From NCBI GenBank assembly GCA_936450465.1, contig OW388301.1:22565268-22629267 (forward strand): 64,000 nt of DNA, given 5' to 3'. Shown here piece after piece: positions 12,001-24,900 of this stretch. Origin of the DNA: Gibbula magus (Eukaryota > Mollusca > Gastropoda > Trochida > Trochidae). Position 1 is the stretch's first letter. Each line of letters begins with the position of its first letter. The notes beneath the pieces are model-generated. The model made no database searches. It was not told the origin of the DNA and was given only the letters and a program-made list of their open reading frames with translations. The position numbers and the translations under genes were made by a program.

Positions 12001-13018
12001 AGGTTTTTTATACACCAATCTTGTTTATGATTAGGATTTCAGTGGAGATTAGATGTTTACTATTGTACAAATTGCTTTAAATAAGGATGGTTAATCAAAT
12101 TGTCATTAATTAAGTGTTTTCGTTTGGCCGAGTTACAGGTCCTTGGTCCGTTGTACGGGCTCTCGATTACGTCTCGTGGTAATACAACAGGGCTCCGTTC
12201 CATAACAGCGATCGCTTATAATCGCTCATTGATTGCTCAAGGTAGCGCTCAATGTAGCGCTCAATGTAACGCATTCTCTCCTGAACGACACGGTGCGATT
12301 CCTCGAAGTTTGCTCGCCTTGCTACGGAGCGCTTCATTGAGCAATCGCGTTCAAGAGAGGTTTAAAAGTAATCGCTCATTGAGCCCTTTCAAACCTCTCT
12401 TGAACATGACCCTGGGCTCCGTTCAATAACACTAAGCGCTTATAATCGCTCATTGATCGTTCAATGTAGCGCTCAATGTAGCGCATTCTCTCGTGAACGA
12501 CGCGGTGCGATTCCTCGAAGTTTTCTCGCCTTGTAAAGTAGCGCTACATTGAGCAATCGCGTTCAAGAGAGATTTAAAAGTAATCGATTACTTTGAAATC
12601 TCTCTTGAACATGTCCCAGACCTCGCAGCGGTAACAGGATCAATACCATTTTTTCTCTTTTTTCAGATACATAGACATATATGACATGTTCATAAAACAG
12701 CATTTTACAATATAAATAGGTACGAATATTGAAACAGAGCAACTGCAAGCTAACATGTCAAATTCAACTGAAAAAAAAACGTAGAGGTGATGGTTTTGTT
12801 CAAGTGTTTGTGGATCTGGCATTACCAAATTAATAACATCGTGAGACATATGAGGATTATAATAGGATATTTACCAATAGTTCCTCCTCCTAAACAACAA
12901 AGTAGAAGTTTCTGGGAGAAACTGACCGGCCCAGTAGATTCCTTCCGAATCTCTTGAAGTTTTCGGATACTTTCAATTCGTCTGAAGCTTGCCATGGTAT
13001 CCTTAGTGAGTTTTACAA
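9034..13018 (-). CDS. TMEM272-like four-pass membrane protein
   Basis: Coding exons on the minus strand: 12995-12875 (exon from 13018), 11731-11663, 11155-10955 and 9416-9034. All junctions are phase 1 with GT/AG sites and give a 257-residue protein. The signature is CPAQPLIPIYLIVGGVFSL (residues 71-89), matching the family motif after the first membrane pass. Predicted membrane segments are about 32-60, 76-92, 110-132 and 211-240; the last runs into a cysteine cluster (IICCVCCIPCC). Between passes three and four is a Thr/Ser/Pro-rich loop (about 144-200), far longer than usual for the family and mucin-like. The start is the first Met after the acceptor at 13018, followed by a charged cytosolic stretch. 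Molecular function of the family is not known. The intron before the third coding exon contains tandem decayed copies of that exon. Confidence 0.88.
9494..10015. mobile_element. Tc1/mariner-like MITE in last intron of TMEM272-like gene
   Basis: Ends TATACTGCCGGCCAAAAGAA and, inverted, TATACTCCCGACCAAAAGAA match at 18 of 20 positions and start with TA. There is no transposase ORF. It sits in the intron between the last two TMEM272-like coding exons. Confidence 0.8.
10270..10479. mobile_element. Fold-back MITE (CCAACTTCC ends), copy 1
   Basis: Arms of about 60 bp: CCAACTTCCAACACAAGGC followed by ATAACTCTTGCCAGTCTCC, with the near-exact reverse complement at the right end. The interior is about 90 bp. 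Related copies are at 20227-20449 and, degraded, 22848-22998. Confidence 0.8.
11163..11515 (-). repeat. Tandem pseudo-exons of TMEM272-like exon
   Basis: Upstream (minus sense) of the intact exon starting at 11155 are partial copies starting at about 11313 and 11463, and a worse one near 11510-11465. Units are 150-158 bp: the intron end plus about the first 90 bases of the exon (the part encoding ACPAQPLIPIYLIVGG). The copy at 11313 keeps an acceptor AG but has lost a base, so splicing into it in phase 1 would hit a stop within five codons. The 3' half and donor of the exon are missing in all extra copies. Confidence 0.8.
12190..12414. mobile_element. Fold-back repeat GGCTCCGTTCCATAAC, copy 1
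   Basis: Begins GGGCTCCGTTCCATAACAGC, contains repeated AGCGCTCAATGTAGCGC motifs, and ends in a hairpin pairing GTTCAAGAGAGGTTTAAA with its complement around AGTAATCGCTCATTGAG. It abuts a second copy head-to-tail. Others are at 31215-31429 and 61858-62083. Confidence 0.75.
12414..12616. mobile_element. Fold-back repeat GGCTCCGTTC, copy 2 in tandem
   Basis: Second unit directly following the first; the 3' hairpin arms read GTTCAAGAGAGATTTAAAAG and their complement. The tandem arrangement suggests duplication in place rather than two insertions. Confidence 0.75.
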
Positions 13019-13664
13019 CTGAAAACGAAATTTTATTTCATAACTTGCAGTTCATTTAATTCAAAATCATAAATGATAAAAGCTGCTTAAATGTTTAGAT
13101 AAAACATTATTTGAAAATTGAAAATTTAAAGGACCTAGTCGAACTGTGTACTGGTTCAGTTGTCTGTGTACTTTTATGGTAACTGTGAAATATATGAGGT
13201 ATAAGTGTAATATTTTAATGACTTTTGGTGCTTACAACCTTAACAGTATTCACGTTGATTTTATTGATTCGAAATAAATCTTTATTCGGTTTTAAAAGAA
13301 TGTTATCATTCTGAAAAAAACATTTAATTTAAAATCGAATTTGGTATGCTGATTTGCTGTCAAATTCGTACATGTAAACCAAATATATCCTCATTACATC
13401 TTTAAACGTATCGGATTGGGACTTTTTTAATTCTATACCAAGAAATCTGATTTCGTTACATAAAAATAATAAACATCAAAATATGAATTCGAAAAAATAT
13501 GAAAAAAGAATTCGTGAAAAGTTTCAGTTTGAAAGTAAAAGTAATTGGAAATTGGAAGTGAAAATATTAAGTTTGGATGAAATATTACGTTGTAATAGTA
13601 TTGAAAAAATTTCACATTCTCTACTCTTGGTGACAATATTAAAAACATAAACAGTACCACTCAC

Positions 13665-13745
13665 CAGTTAGCCCGAAGTCTTGACCCTGACAAGATAGAA
13701 TATTTAATTCCGTGGCCAACTGAACTTATATCTGCGGAAGATGTA
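13665..13745 (-). other. Probable 5' untranslated exon, TMEM272-like gene
   Basis: A good donor (CTG|GTGAGT type) ends at 13665 on the minus strand, and the exon holding the start codon begins after a TTTTCAG acceptor at 13018. This implies an upstream non-coding exon. Its 5' edge is not determined. Confidence 0.5.
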
Positions 13746-13912
13746 CGAGTTTCTCTTCCTGTTTGTGAGCGTCATATCCTTAATGAGAGCTACTAGCCAT
13801 ACACATGTATAAACACTAGGCCTCACCGTGTCGCAGTTCCTATATACATGTACTAAGTCGTCTTACAGTTTTCTCAATACGCACATAATATACATATAGG
13901 TACTATATGATT

Positions 13913-14185
13913 GACTATGTCACACAATGTTTATTACACAAGTGCCTGAATATTAGTATTTCCCGAGCGAGAGCGGGGGATATACCGATATTCAGGCAAG
14001 AGTGTTATAAACATAGTGTGGCATAGACACGAATATAATATCGTGAAAAAGTCGTGAAATTATTGAAAACACGCTAAAAATCCATTTTCAACCATAGGCT
14101 GGGGACCCGCGTTCGCGCATTTTGGAATGCAACGTCAAAGTCAAGCGTGACGTCATAGAATTGTTTATGACGTCACGTCACCATG
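13913..14185. mobile_element. Hairpin + TGACGTCA element, copy A
   Basis: A long imperfect hairpin at 13913-14028 has arms GACTATGTCACACAATG and CATAGTGTGGCATAGAC and loop region CCGAGCGAGAGCGGGG. About 120 bp further a 32-bp palindrome at 14146-14177 carries TGACGTCAT and ATGACGTCA. The same two-part plan recurs near 42764, 44173, 46760 and 55303. Confidence 0.6.
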
Positions 14186-14573
14186 GCAAAGAGATATTTT
14201 GCCCTTGGGAATCGTATGGAAAATATGAACCATATGATTGCGTAGGTAATAAATTTAAATAGTTTGAATGAATATCAAATCTAGTTGACGATTTTATAAG
14301 GAACATGAGTACTGAGGAGACATGTTAATTTTCACTTTTATCATAACATGCATATGTTGAGCTGTATGGAAAACGGTTAACGATGAGATAGGAAATTAAA
14401 TCATGTTGCTGAACATTCAATCGTCTCTTCTGAAACAAAAAACGCAAAATGGTCTGTTTAGTTTTCGATTGCTACGATGCCTCAAAGACATCTCAAATTA
14501 CATGATAGTTTCACTAAGATATATATGTACATGGGGTGAACAAACTTTCGGGATACACCTCAAGATACAAATA

Positions 14574-15041
14574 TAAAACTAAAAGAAAGTACACACCTCA
14601 GTTGGTTACGATAAATTCAATATTATAAATGTGATGCATTTGATTTTGGCACGATAAAATAACACATAACTGCAGAAGTGTGAATGAATTACATTGGTAA
14701 GTTTTTAGACAGAATAACTTTGCTTAAAGTGGAAGGGGCAAGAAATTGAATTTACACCAACATGATCCCTACATTTATTATGTTGTAAATATGTGCGGAA
14801 TGAGGCACATTTATTGATTTTCACATAGAAGATGTCTTATATTTTGGAAGAATTTATAATTTAATAATGTATCTGTTTAAAAAAAATAAATAAATACCAC
14901 TTAGACATATTCCTTGGCTGCTGACTAAAAACCAGCACTTTTCAGCTATAGAGAACGACGTCGAAAACTTAAGATATTTGTAATTGAAAATCATATGATA
15001 AAACCAACTAAGGTGTATTCTTTCTTTTGCACCTCAGTTTA
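14574..15041. mobile_element. TA-flanked MITE (CAAAAGAAAGT family)
   Basis: Ends ATAAAACTAAAAGAAAGTAC and, inverted, TAAACTGAGGTGCAAAAGAA, with CACCTCAGTTGG just inside. The interior matches the element at 4389-4820. Confidence 0.7.
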
Positions 15042-15228
15042 GAAGATGATGATGATTATTACGTCTATCACATAAATTAAATCCTGGTGAAATGTTTACC
15101 CCTTGTTGTTGTTACGTACATTATATACTTCCTGGTAGTGTAACCCTGGCCTCGCGTGTACGTGTATACAGACATGTATGGTAGCGTACTATTACGTTAT
15201 AAGGATGTTTCAAGACAACTGCTTAGAT

Positions 15229-15389
<161 letters not shown>

Positions 15390-15424
15390 TGATCTCTCGT
15401 GATCTCTCGTGATCTCTCGTGAAG

Positions 15425-15844
15425 CAGTCTGATTAAAATCGACCTTGTTCCGAGGGATATCTACCGGGACACGAACAGGTTCTGTAGATTCATCTGCACA
15501 AAGTGAGGACAGCCTGTAAAGGCGTGTGTTCCGAACCAGTTTAGCGCAGCCAAAGCCCAGTCAAATAGCTGACCAATCACATCATAGTTTTTAAACGGTC
15601 GCTGTTTTGAAAGCATTGGGAACAGACGGAAGGATAAATGTTTGGAGTTAACTGCCCCTGGCTTCTCGCACCGAAAGCTTTTGTTGGATGTCTTGTGATT
15701 GGTTCACTGAATTGCGTCAGAACATAGGGGTCTACAGGCTGTTATCAGGCGGTTTGGTGAAGAAAAGATATGAGTTCGTATCCCGGTAGATGCACCATTT
15801 CGCAATTTTTATTCCTCGTAAAACCGTCGATTTTAATGAGACTG
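15425..15844. mobile_element. MULE-like MITE, copy 2
   Basis: Starts CAGTCTGATTAAAATCGAC and ends CGATTTTAATGAGACTG; the interior is collinear with the element at 2573. Target duplication is not clear here, perhaps because it inserted at the edge of a microsatellite. It lies just beyond the 3' end of the METTL24-like gene. Confidence 0.8.
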
Positions 15845-15901
15845 GTTGTGATACAGCTGTGCAGGTAGAAATAAAATAAATAAAACAAACACGTTTTAAT
15901 G

Positions 15902-18900
15902 TCAAGAAACATCGTTTAATTTGATATTTACAAAGTGCACCTCATAACATGGAGTTCTAAAAGTAGTAAATGTATGTTTTTTAAGATTTTTCCCTGGGTT
16001 TTTATGAACATAAAATTTTCTAAATCCAAGCGTATGAAGGTCAACAAGTACTTCAAGGGCGGCAACTCCAGCCGACATGCTTTTGAACTCTCCGTACACG
16101 TGAAACTCCACGAGCAGTTGTCTGACACGTGACAGGTCATGTGACTTGATCATATGACGTAAACTCTCCCATTCGCTTCCTTCGACGTCCATTTTTAAAA
16201 CATCGATTATTCTCTGAAAAAGATAATCACCATTAATGCTAGTTGCACATGTAGATTACATTATTACTTTGGTATAAAAGTAGAAATAGCATAACGGTTA
16301 TGTTTTTTAAAAATTAAATATGAAGGCTTGTTTGATTATTTAGATAAACTTCAAGGGACGGATGGTTGCATAATGAATTTATTTAGTAATGCATCACATT
16401 CCTACTGTACAACTTTTTTTGTTGTCACCCTGTACTTTATTGTCAGTATATTTCCCTTGATCTGTTTACAATAAATGCTATAAATGAAAAAGGTGTCTGT
16501 CTCAATGATATAACGAAAATGTCACTTATTGTTTTTCAAAGGCTATATTTGGGTAACGATATAGATTCACCATGGCAATGTGTTTGGTATCAAAAGAGAT
16601 ATACAACACGTTACTGTCCATTGAGAAAGCAGATAAATAATTGACACATGTTTGTGTATAAAAAGTAACATCCTCGGTTACCCATGGTTTTATATATGCT
16701 CCGTCACTCTCCACTATATCACCCATGAGAAACCGTATCAGGGGAATATGTACACAAATTATCCGCCCTTGGCCGGCGTGACGAAGTCAGTAACCAAAGA
16801 AAATGCTCAATGGGATAAGACGGAAATGGTCAAGGGAGATAACCGGTGACGGATGGCTAACACAATGACCTCGCTTGCTTTGAAACGAAGTGATATGAAT
16901 TGTCATTGGCTCGCAGGTCCAAGCTGCGTAGCAGTTTGATTGGTAACGCCGGCCAAGGGCGGGTAATTTGAGTACAGATTTTCCTGATAAGGTTTCCCAT
17001 GGGTGATATAGTGGAGAGTAACGGAGCATATATAAAACCATGAGTAACCGAGGATGACAAAGTATCCGCTTGCGTGATAACTCGCTAATAGTTTGTAAGG
17101 CCACTTGACATCAGGCTTCAATAACTCATTTAACACTACTTATTAAGATTTAATAGATTGGTCGAATTGTGATTGGTCAGTAGCAAAAGTGTACGGCGCC
17201 ATGTAATCTGTCATCCAGACCCTGGAGCAAAATATCCAATTCACGACCAGCCAAGTCTAGAAAATTATAAACTCTAGATTACTCAGTTCAGAAATTTAAG
17301 CATCTTTAGGGCTCCATTTTGTATAAATATTTGAATTATTTATAAAATGGTGCTGGTAGGAAAAAATATTTCTGAGACTAAATGTTAGTCTAGACACCAT
17401 GGTGCACAAATCGTACATCCCGTTAGGTTTGGTAAATGGCAAGTAAAACGAGTTGGAAAGAAACAACTAAATTGAACAGATTCAAAATGCATTTTTGAAA
17501 TGTTCATCAATAAATAAATTCAAGAACACATTCTCTCTCTTTAGTTAATTGATTTATTAAATCTTTATAACGAATATATGAGTCGCAGAGTTACCTCCCT
17601 TGATATTTGGCAATACTATCGCGTGCCGCGTTTTGATGAATCCGAGTATTTATCACATTCTTGGCTTTATTTGGTCGTTACGTATGAATGATTCGCAACA
17701 CGGTGTTTTGAAAGGGTGTACGGAGAAAACGAGCTATCATTTCCTCGTACCTTAGCTGACCGTGACAATAAAAGAACCCACCTCTGTGTGTTTAAGGGTG
17801 AGGCGTATAGAGTTGAGAGTCAGTAGCATCCAGTTGGTGTTATTGTCTATCTCATCCCGACCCCCGATACCCAGGGGGAGAAACTGTACGGAGGAGGAGC
17901 GCCGGTGACTGTCTTTCTTCATGCTGCAAGAAAATAATTTCAACAGAAGGTTTTATCAAGTCACTTGGTATCATCTCATGGTATCGGTGGCATAGACGTT
18001 TCCGGAACTTTCCATAGTGTTCAATCAAGAGGTTATTTACATGCAATGTTTTCAAAAGGGAATAATATTTTGTATTACCCGAGCAAGAGCGAGATTTATA
18101 AACAAGTTGCACGACTTTCGTTAAACATGGCATACTTTAAAATGTATTAATGTCTTTATTACGTTTTTGAATATATTTTAATAGCCAATAAGCTTTCCGT
18201 CTCATATGGCTTATAGTGTTACTACTGCGAGCATTGATATTGTAATTACACAAACGTTTCCACAAAGTTGAAGTGTCCCAATTATTTAAGAAACAAACCT
18301 TGGGTCGAATGAAAACACCTCACAACCGTAAACCTTTGCCATATCGTCGTCAAAGGTGAAGTCAAAGTTTATTCTGAAAAAAGAACACAGGAATTGAAAA
18401 TTAACTGCTGTTTTTAAAGGGGCAGTAGCACGTTTTTTGCCAAATTTATTTTTTCAAATTTCCTATATATAATGATAGTTTGTGCCATTTAAATTTACTT
18501 TAGAGGCTAAAACATCTTATTACACAAACAATTATCAGTAGTAGTAATAACGATGATGCGTATAAAGCAAAAGTTGCATGGCGACCATTTTATTGTGAAC
18601 ACATTTTATTATTTGGAGTGACAAAAACGATTCCAATGGCTTTACTAAGCCATGTACACTCATTTTTAACTTGATTTTCCGAAGAAAGAAGGGTGTTTTA
18701 CGATTGGTGAAATTAATTTTCAAATACATTTCATCGACTTATTTGAGCGAAAAAACGTGCTACTGCCCCTTTAAGGACGTAAAATAAAGCGAGTGAAACC
18801 ATTCAGAGGAAGTTACGGTACAGCCTCATGCCCTAGCTATAGCTACTGATTTAAAAAAAACGGAATAATTAACGCAATTATTATTTCAAATTGTAGTTAT

Positions 18901-21900
18901 ATAAATGTTACATGACAGAGTGGATCCTTGGCATAACGTAAGTCACAAATTTATTTAATGGTACTGGATTACATTACTATTTATATAGGGCCATCTGTTT
19001 TTTTTATCTTTTCATCTTGAAATTTAAAGATAGTAAGTTGAAATTTCAAGATAATAAATTGAAATTTCAACTTGATATTTATTATCTTACCTTGAATTTT
19101 CAAGATAGCAAGTTGAAATTGAAGATAATACATTAAATTCAAGAAGGGCATATTGAAATCTCAAAATATGATCTTGAAATTTCTACTTTTTTCTTGAAAT
19201 TTCAAGATAAAAACTTAATTCGTCACCTTTGGCCGGACAGTGTCATTCATGTGTGGCACTTTATAATAAATCGCGCCGTATCATATAACGACATACGTTG
19301 GAGTGTTTCGAATCAAGCAGCGCTATGCAGGCGTGAGATAAATGGAAACTGTTCGAGTCAGTGACAAGATATGTGGAGAATTCATGCATCTGCAAAACTC
19401 TTTCAGATAATTACTAACATGGCGTTTTGATTTGCTCTTGATGTTTAGTACGCAATGGTTTAAAGGGGCAGTAGCACGTTTTTTCTCTGAAATAAGTCAA
19501 TGTAATGTATGTGAAAAATAACGTCATCGATAGTAAAACAACCTTCTCTCTTCGGAAAATCAAGTTACAGGTGATTGTACATGGTTCCGTTAAGCCATGG
19601 GGATCGTTTTTTGTCATTCAAAGAAAGTAAAAATGTGTTCACAATAAAATGGCCGCCATGCAATTTTTACTTAATACGCAACACCGTTATTACCATACCG
19701 ATAATTGGTTTGTGTAATAAGATGTTTAACCCCCTAAAGTAAATAAAAATGACATAAACTATCATAACATGTGGGACATTTGAAAAATAAAATTTGAAAA
19801 AAAAAGTGCTACTGCCCCTTTAAACATGTCACGAATTTGCCTTGGATATCGCTTTCGCTCGGCAATTACAATTCACAAGCAATTCGCAATAGGGAACTTT
19901 GATATTCTCTACGTTATCGAACATCCTAATTATAAACCTTATTATTATTACTTAATACGAAATTTTACTCGAAAGCTAGTACAAGCCCTCCAGCTCCATA
20001 GAATACAAATATGTATCCCCGAAGTGCACCAACAACCCCCTTCAGCCATACGAGGAGACGTGGGGTTACACAATCAGGAGAAAATACCCTGATGGATCCG
20101 GGGTAGGATGATACAAGCCGACCTAAGGATTTTGTTGCTTGGTACTTTATACAACATCATATACGATTCGATGTCTTAACGTCTTTACTTCATAACCATT
20201 GGCTCAGATAACAAGCAGTATGGAAACCAACTTCCAAACGCAAGGCATAACTCTTGCCAGTCCCCATTCCTGGCTGATTTAAGCCTTGCAGTATTTCCCT
20301 CGCTTTGTTGTTTCAAGATAGTGGATCGCTGCAACAGAAATGCATAGTGGGCCCGGATTTCTAGCACAGAGATCTTGAGGAAATACTGCAAGGCCTAAAT
20401 AAGCCAGTAATTGAGACTGGCAAGGGTTATGCCTTTCTTTGGGAAGTTGTATGGGAACTGCGTCGAGAAGCTCTACTTGCAAGTGTGTTAGTGTGGAGCT
20501 CGATGTGTGAGATAGAGCATTCGGGCGACAGACGTTCCAGTCTATATGGGAACGCATCCCGCGCGTACATGCCTTTCAAAACCTTGTCAGTGTGAATCTT
20601 CATATGACTTTTGAACCTCGTCATACGATTAAATTCATTGAGGTAAAATCATTATCAAGATGTCATGATTACTGCGATCAGCTAGGTACTAGCTTGTATT
20701 AAAATATATTTGTGAGATTGTTTTTCAACTCACCCAAATGAATAAACCAGACATTGTTTTGCTGGTCGGTAATCGATGTCATCACAAATCTCCCAACCCC
20801 CATCGCCGATCCGCCCCATGCGCAACTTCCGGCGACACAGGATGTTGACGCTGTCTATGTAACTGTGGAATGAAAAGTTGTCAGAGAGATTATATGGCAG
20901 GGTGGGGTAAAGGTGTTTCTACTGGTTTCTTGTTGGATATCCCAACAGTCGCCGGAACCTAAATATACACTTACGTATACGTATATATACCAACCTATAT
21001 ATAACATATAAAGAAGTTACTGAAGTAGACACTGTTCGCCATCTTGAAACCAGTCCGTAAATGTAAACTTGGATCAGTCTACGAATATTACAAAGCGTAT
21101 TCGAGCCAGCAAAGCGGTCATCGTCTTTCCTTCTAGGTAGGTAGGTAGGTAGGTAGGTAGGTAGGTATATTTATTACGCAGGTAGAGCTTAGGACTCAGG
21201 ACTTGAATGCCACTGGAGGTGAGGTGAGGTTTAACGCCGCCTTCAATAGTATTTCACTTATATCGCGGCTGCTAGTATTACGGCAGGGAGAAAGCCCGCA
21301 ACGACATGTGGCTATGCATTGCGGTGAAGCCGGCGAGCGGCTGGAACTAGCTGGAACTAGCGAACCATGGGTGGTACTACTCTGAAATTCAGTGTAGCAT
21401 TGCACCAAAACCTGACTGCGTGTAGAACAGTTCTCTACTGCAGACAAAGTTGCGGTGCCCCTGGCGGTATTCGAACCCCGGACCTCTTGATCCGAAGCCG
21501 AGCGCGCTAACCACTGCGCTATCCCGCCCCCACTGGAGGTGATCTCAACCACTGATACATTGGTACTCAACGTTGGACCGGGACAACTCCGGATGTAGTG
21601 CTCACTACACACCGAATAGTGAGTATGTGGATTTGAGGTGCTCATAACTCATAAGTCACAAAAGCTTGACTCGAGTCACTATGTGAGTGGTGTGTGTGTA
21701 GCAGATTGAGGTACAAGTGTTTCTGATGGTTTCGACTATTTGGATATCCCATTAGCTTTTAGAGCGCATTGCTATGGCCAGAAAGTCCCGGGGTGATCTC
21801 ACAATCAAACCTACATCAACAATTTACAGGAGTCCGGATCAAACTAGAGACTTGTTGCGAGAGATCTGCGTCAACGTCTTTCCAAATTGTCGATCTACAA

Positions 21901-24900
21901 TTGGTCTCTGAAACGTTTTTTTAGTTTGTATGAGTTTTCAAGAAAAAGGACTTGGTTAAATATCGAAAAGAAACCTTCAGATAAATAAGGTTTATTTTCG
22001 AGAATATCATATTTTGGTTGAAATTGCAGGACAGAGTTAATACTCTGTCACATATTATCCGAAATGTTGACAATACTTTATGGATTGTGCAATATTATAA
22101 CAATACAATAATTCTAATTAAAGTTTGAATTATATAATATCAATCATATATAATACCTGTGATATGTCCAAGATAGGTGAGACGGGGACATTTTCCTCAG
22201 TGCTGTCTTGGACGGTAAATCAACCTGAAACAGGATGGCATCCTTTTACAGTGATGGAGGACAATTCGTTTCAAAACGTTAAAGGTACATCCATTGCTTT
22301 ATTGGGGGTCACATATTGCAAACATTAAAAATGGTCTTACTTTATCGAGAAGTGCCGACTGTTACCGAAAACTACCATTTTGATAATAATAGACTTAGCA
22401 TACTGACGATATGAAGGTAAAAGTAGTGATTTCTTATCGAAAACCGGACAATGCACTGCGTGTAGCGCGCGTCAATGAGTCAAACGTAATTTTGGAATCG
22501 TATTTATAACAGACAAAAAGACAAATTTGAGTTGATAATGTTCAATGGGTCATATAACTACTGCGCATGTAAATGGGACGTGCAGTTTCGGTTTCTGCAC
22601 ATACATAATGATGTTACTTAATTTTAATTGGAAACTAGTAATTATGATATATTTGGCGATTGGGGATAAAAATGCAAGCTGGGTGAATTTATTTGTATTG
22701 TAGACAGCACATGTGGTGAGTTGGAACGTATTAAAGGCAAATAGAATTTAATTAAACACAATGGATGCACCTTTAACGTTTACGTCACAGTGATGGAGGA
22801 CAATACGTTTCAAAAACACGTTAACGTTAACGTCACAGTGATGCAGGACAAAAGCAAGTCATAATTCGCCAATCTCCATCATTGACTAATTTAAGCCTTG
22901 CCGCTCTTCTTTCACTTTCCTTAAGCGGGGCGCGGCAGCTGGACATCATATTGCGCATCGCTTCACTAGCACTTAGCCAGTGATAGTTATGTCTTGCGGG
23001 TAAAGTTGCGATTACACATACCCTTGTCTTCGTCTAAACAAAAACCTGAAGCACATTTTACATTTTTTAGATTTTTTAGAGTGATGATAATGAGCATCGG
23101 GTGATGGGATTGGTAATTGATAAGGAATGTACATGTACAGCCAAGACAAAACATCTGACGTTAGAAGAGTCACAAACATTTTGGGGGGAATTTGTTTATG
23201 AAAACTTTGCTTTAGATAAGGTCGCAGAGACATAACTTCTCAATGCTAAGATAGATCAAAGCCAGTTGTGTACTGCGAAATGAGGAAAACATGTAGTGTA
23301 TCTTATCTTGTGTGTATTAACTTCACAGCTCAGCAAAGTCGTAGCGTTTAAAACCCCGCATCAACGATAATTTCACTCAAAAAGATTTTACTGCTTCCAT
23401 CACAGGAATGAAATTCCAACAATGTTGGAACCTATTCACCACGGAGGGTATAATATCTTCTTATCGGATAATATAGCCCGTGTACTATTCTCTTGCTAAT
23501 ATGAGGCTCCCGCGTTGAAGATTCACGAAATTCCAATAATTTTGCAACCTTTAATCAGTGAGAGATAGGATCTACTTTAAGGATAATAGAACCCATAAAA
23601 TTAATCTTGCTAATGTGAGACTCCTTTCATTGTAGAGTCATGAAAATCCCTATTCGACCCGGGGTACTCCAAGGAGGAACTTTAGCATTACATTAAACAT
23701 TATTATAATCTGGGTATTGCTATGAATATAGCAATCATTCGTCTGTCTGTTTATCATATTTTCAGAGGAGAAATACGGCATTTGTCGAAAAAAATCTGTA
23801 ATTTCACTGTGTGAAATAACATGTTAATCTACCTTGTGAAACATCGTCTTAATCTTATAACGTCACCGTAAGAATATGACGATGTCATAAGATAGCCGTG
23901 GAAAAACAAGGCGACAGTTGATGCCATTTACGAACTATAATATAATATAATATAATATAATATAATATAATATAATATAATATAATATAATATAATATAA
24001 TATAATATAATATAATATAATATAATATAATATGATATAATATAATATAATATAATATTAGGGGCTCCCACTTTTCCACAACCTGAAATTGTTTGGGGGG
24101 CACCAAAATCGAGATGTAAAAGCAAATCCAGATATTTAAGACCAAATATATAGAGAAAAACTTTGATTTTGCAAGGTACCTCCCCAAATATGTCTGGGTT
24201 TTTTTGTGGATGTAGCGGTTCTTGAGAAGACGAAAGTGTCATATTTTCGGCTTAAAGGACTACAACGGCATTGTCAAACACCCAAAATATGACCTGGTTT
24301 CAAATCAATGGGCAAACTGTAGTAATATCCATTGCTAAAAGGTTATCTGAAGCTAGTCAGGAAAAGACTAAAATTATAATTTTCAGCAAATAACTTCTGA
24401 ATAAAATGACACCTTTGATAATGTTTAGCATATATATATGACACCAACAATATACTCCGTGTAAATTTAAACGATGAGCCATATAGCTATATATAGATGA
24501 ACTTACTTATGGGGTGTTGGTTCGAATCCCGCAAGAATTTGTACTATTGAAGGTAGTGTTAACCCAAATGTTGCAATATTAGACGCTTAGTTAATTCCTT
24601 CAGGGTAGAAAATGACTTGAACATGTCTTTCGAGGTGGAAGCGGCGTAAATATGCATATTATCAGTATCATTAATGTTACGTACCAAACCATATTTCCTG
24701 AGGTGTTCTAAGAAAGACGAGTTGGGTATCCCCAAGGCGGTGTCACTGCCCTGGTACGCTCGGCTCGAGGTAAGCTTCACACGTGGGGTTCCGTTCCTCT
24801 GTACCTGCATATAGACAAGAATACTTAAAGGGACTGTAGCACGTTTTCTGTCAACTTTATTTTTCAAATTTTCCATTGATAGTGTATGTCATTTATATTT

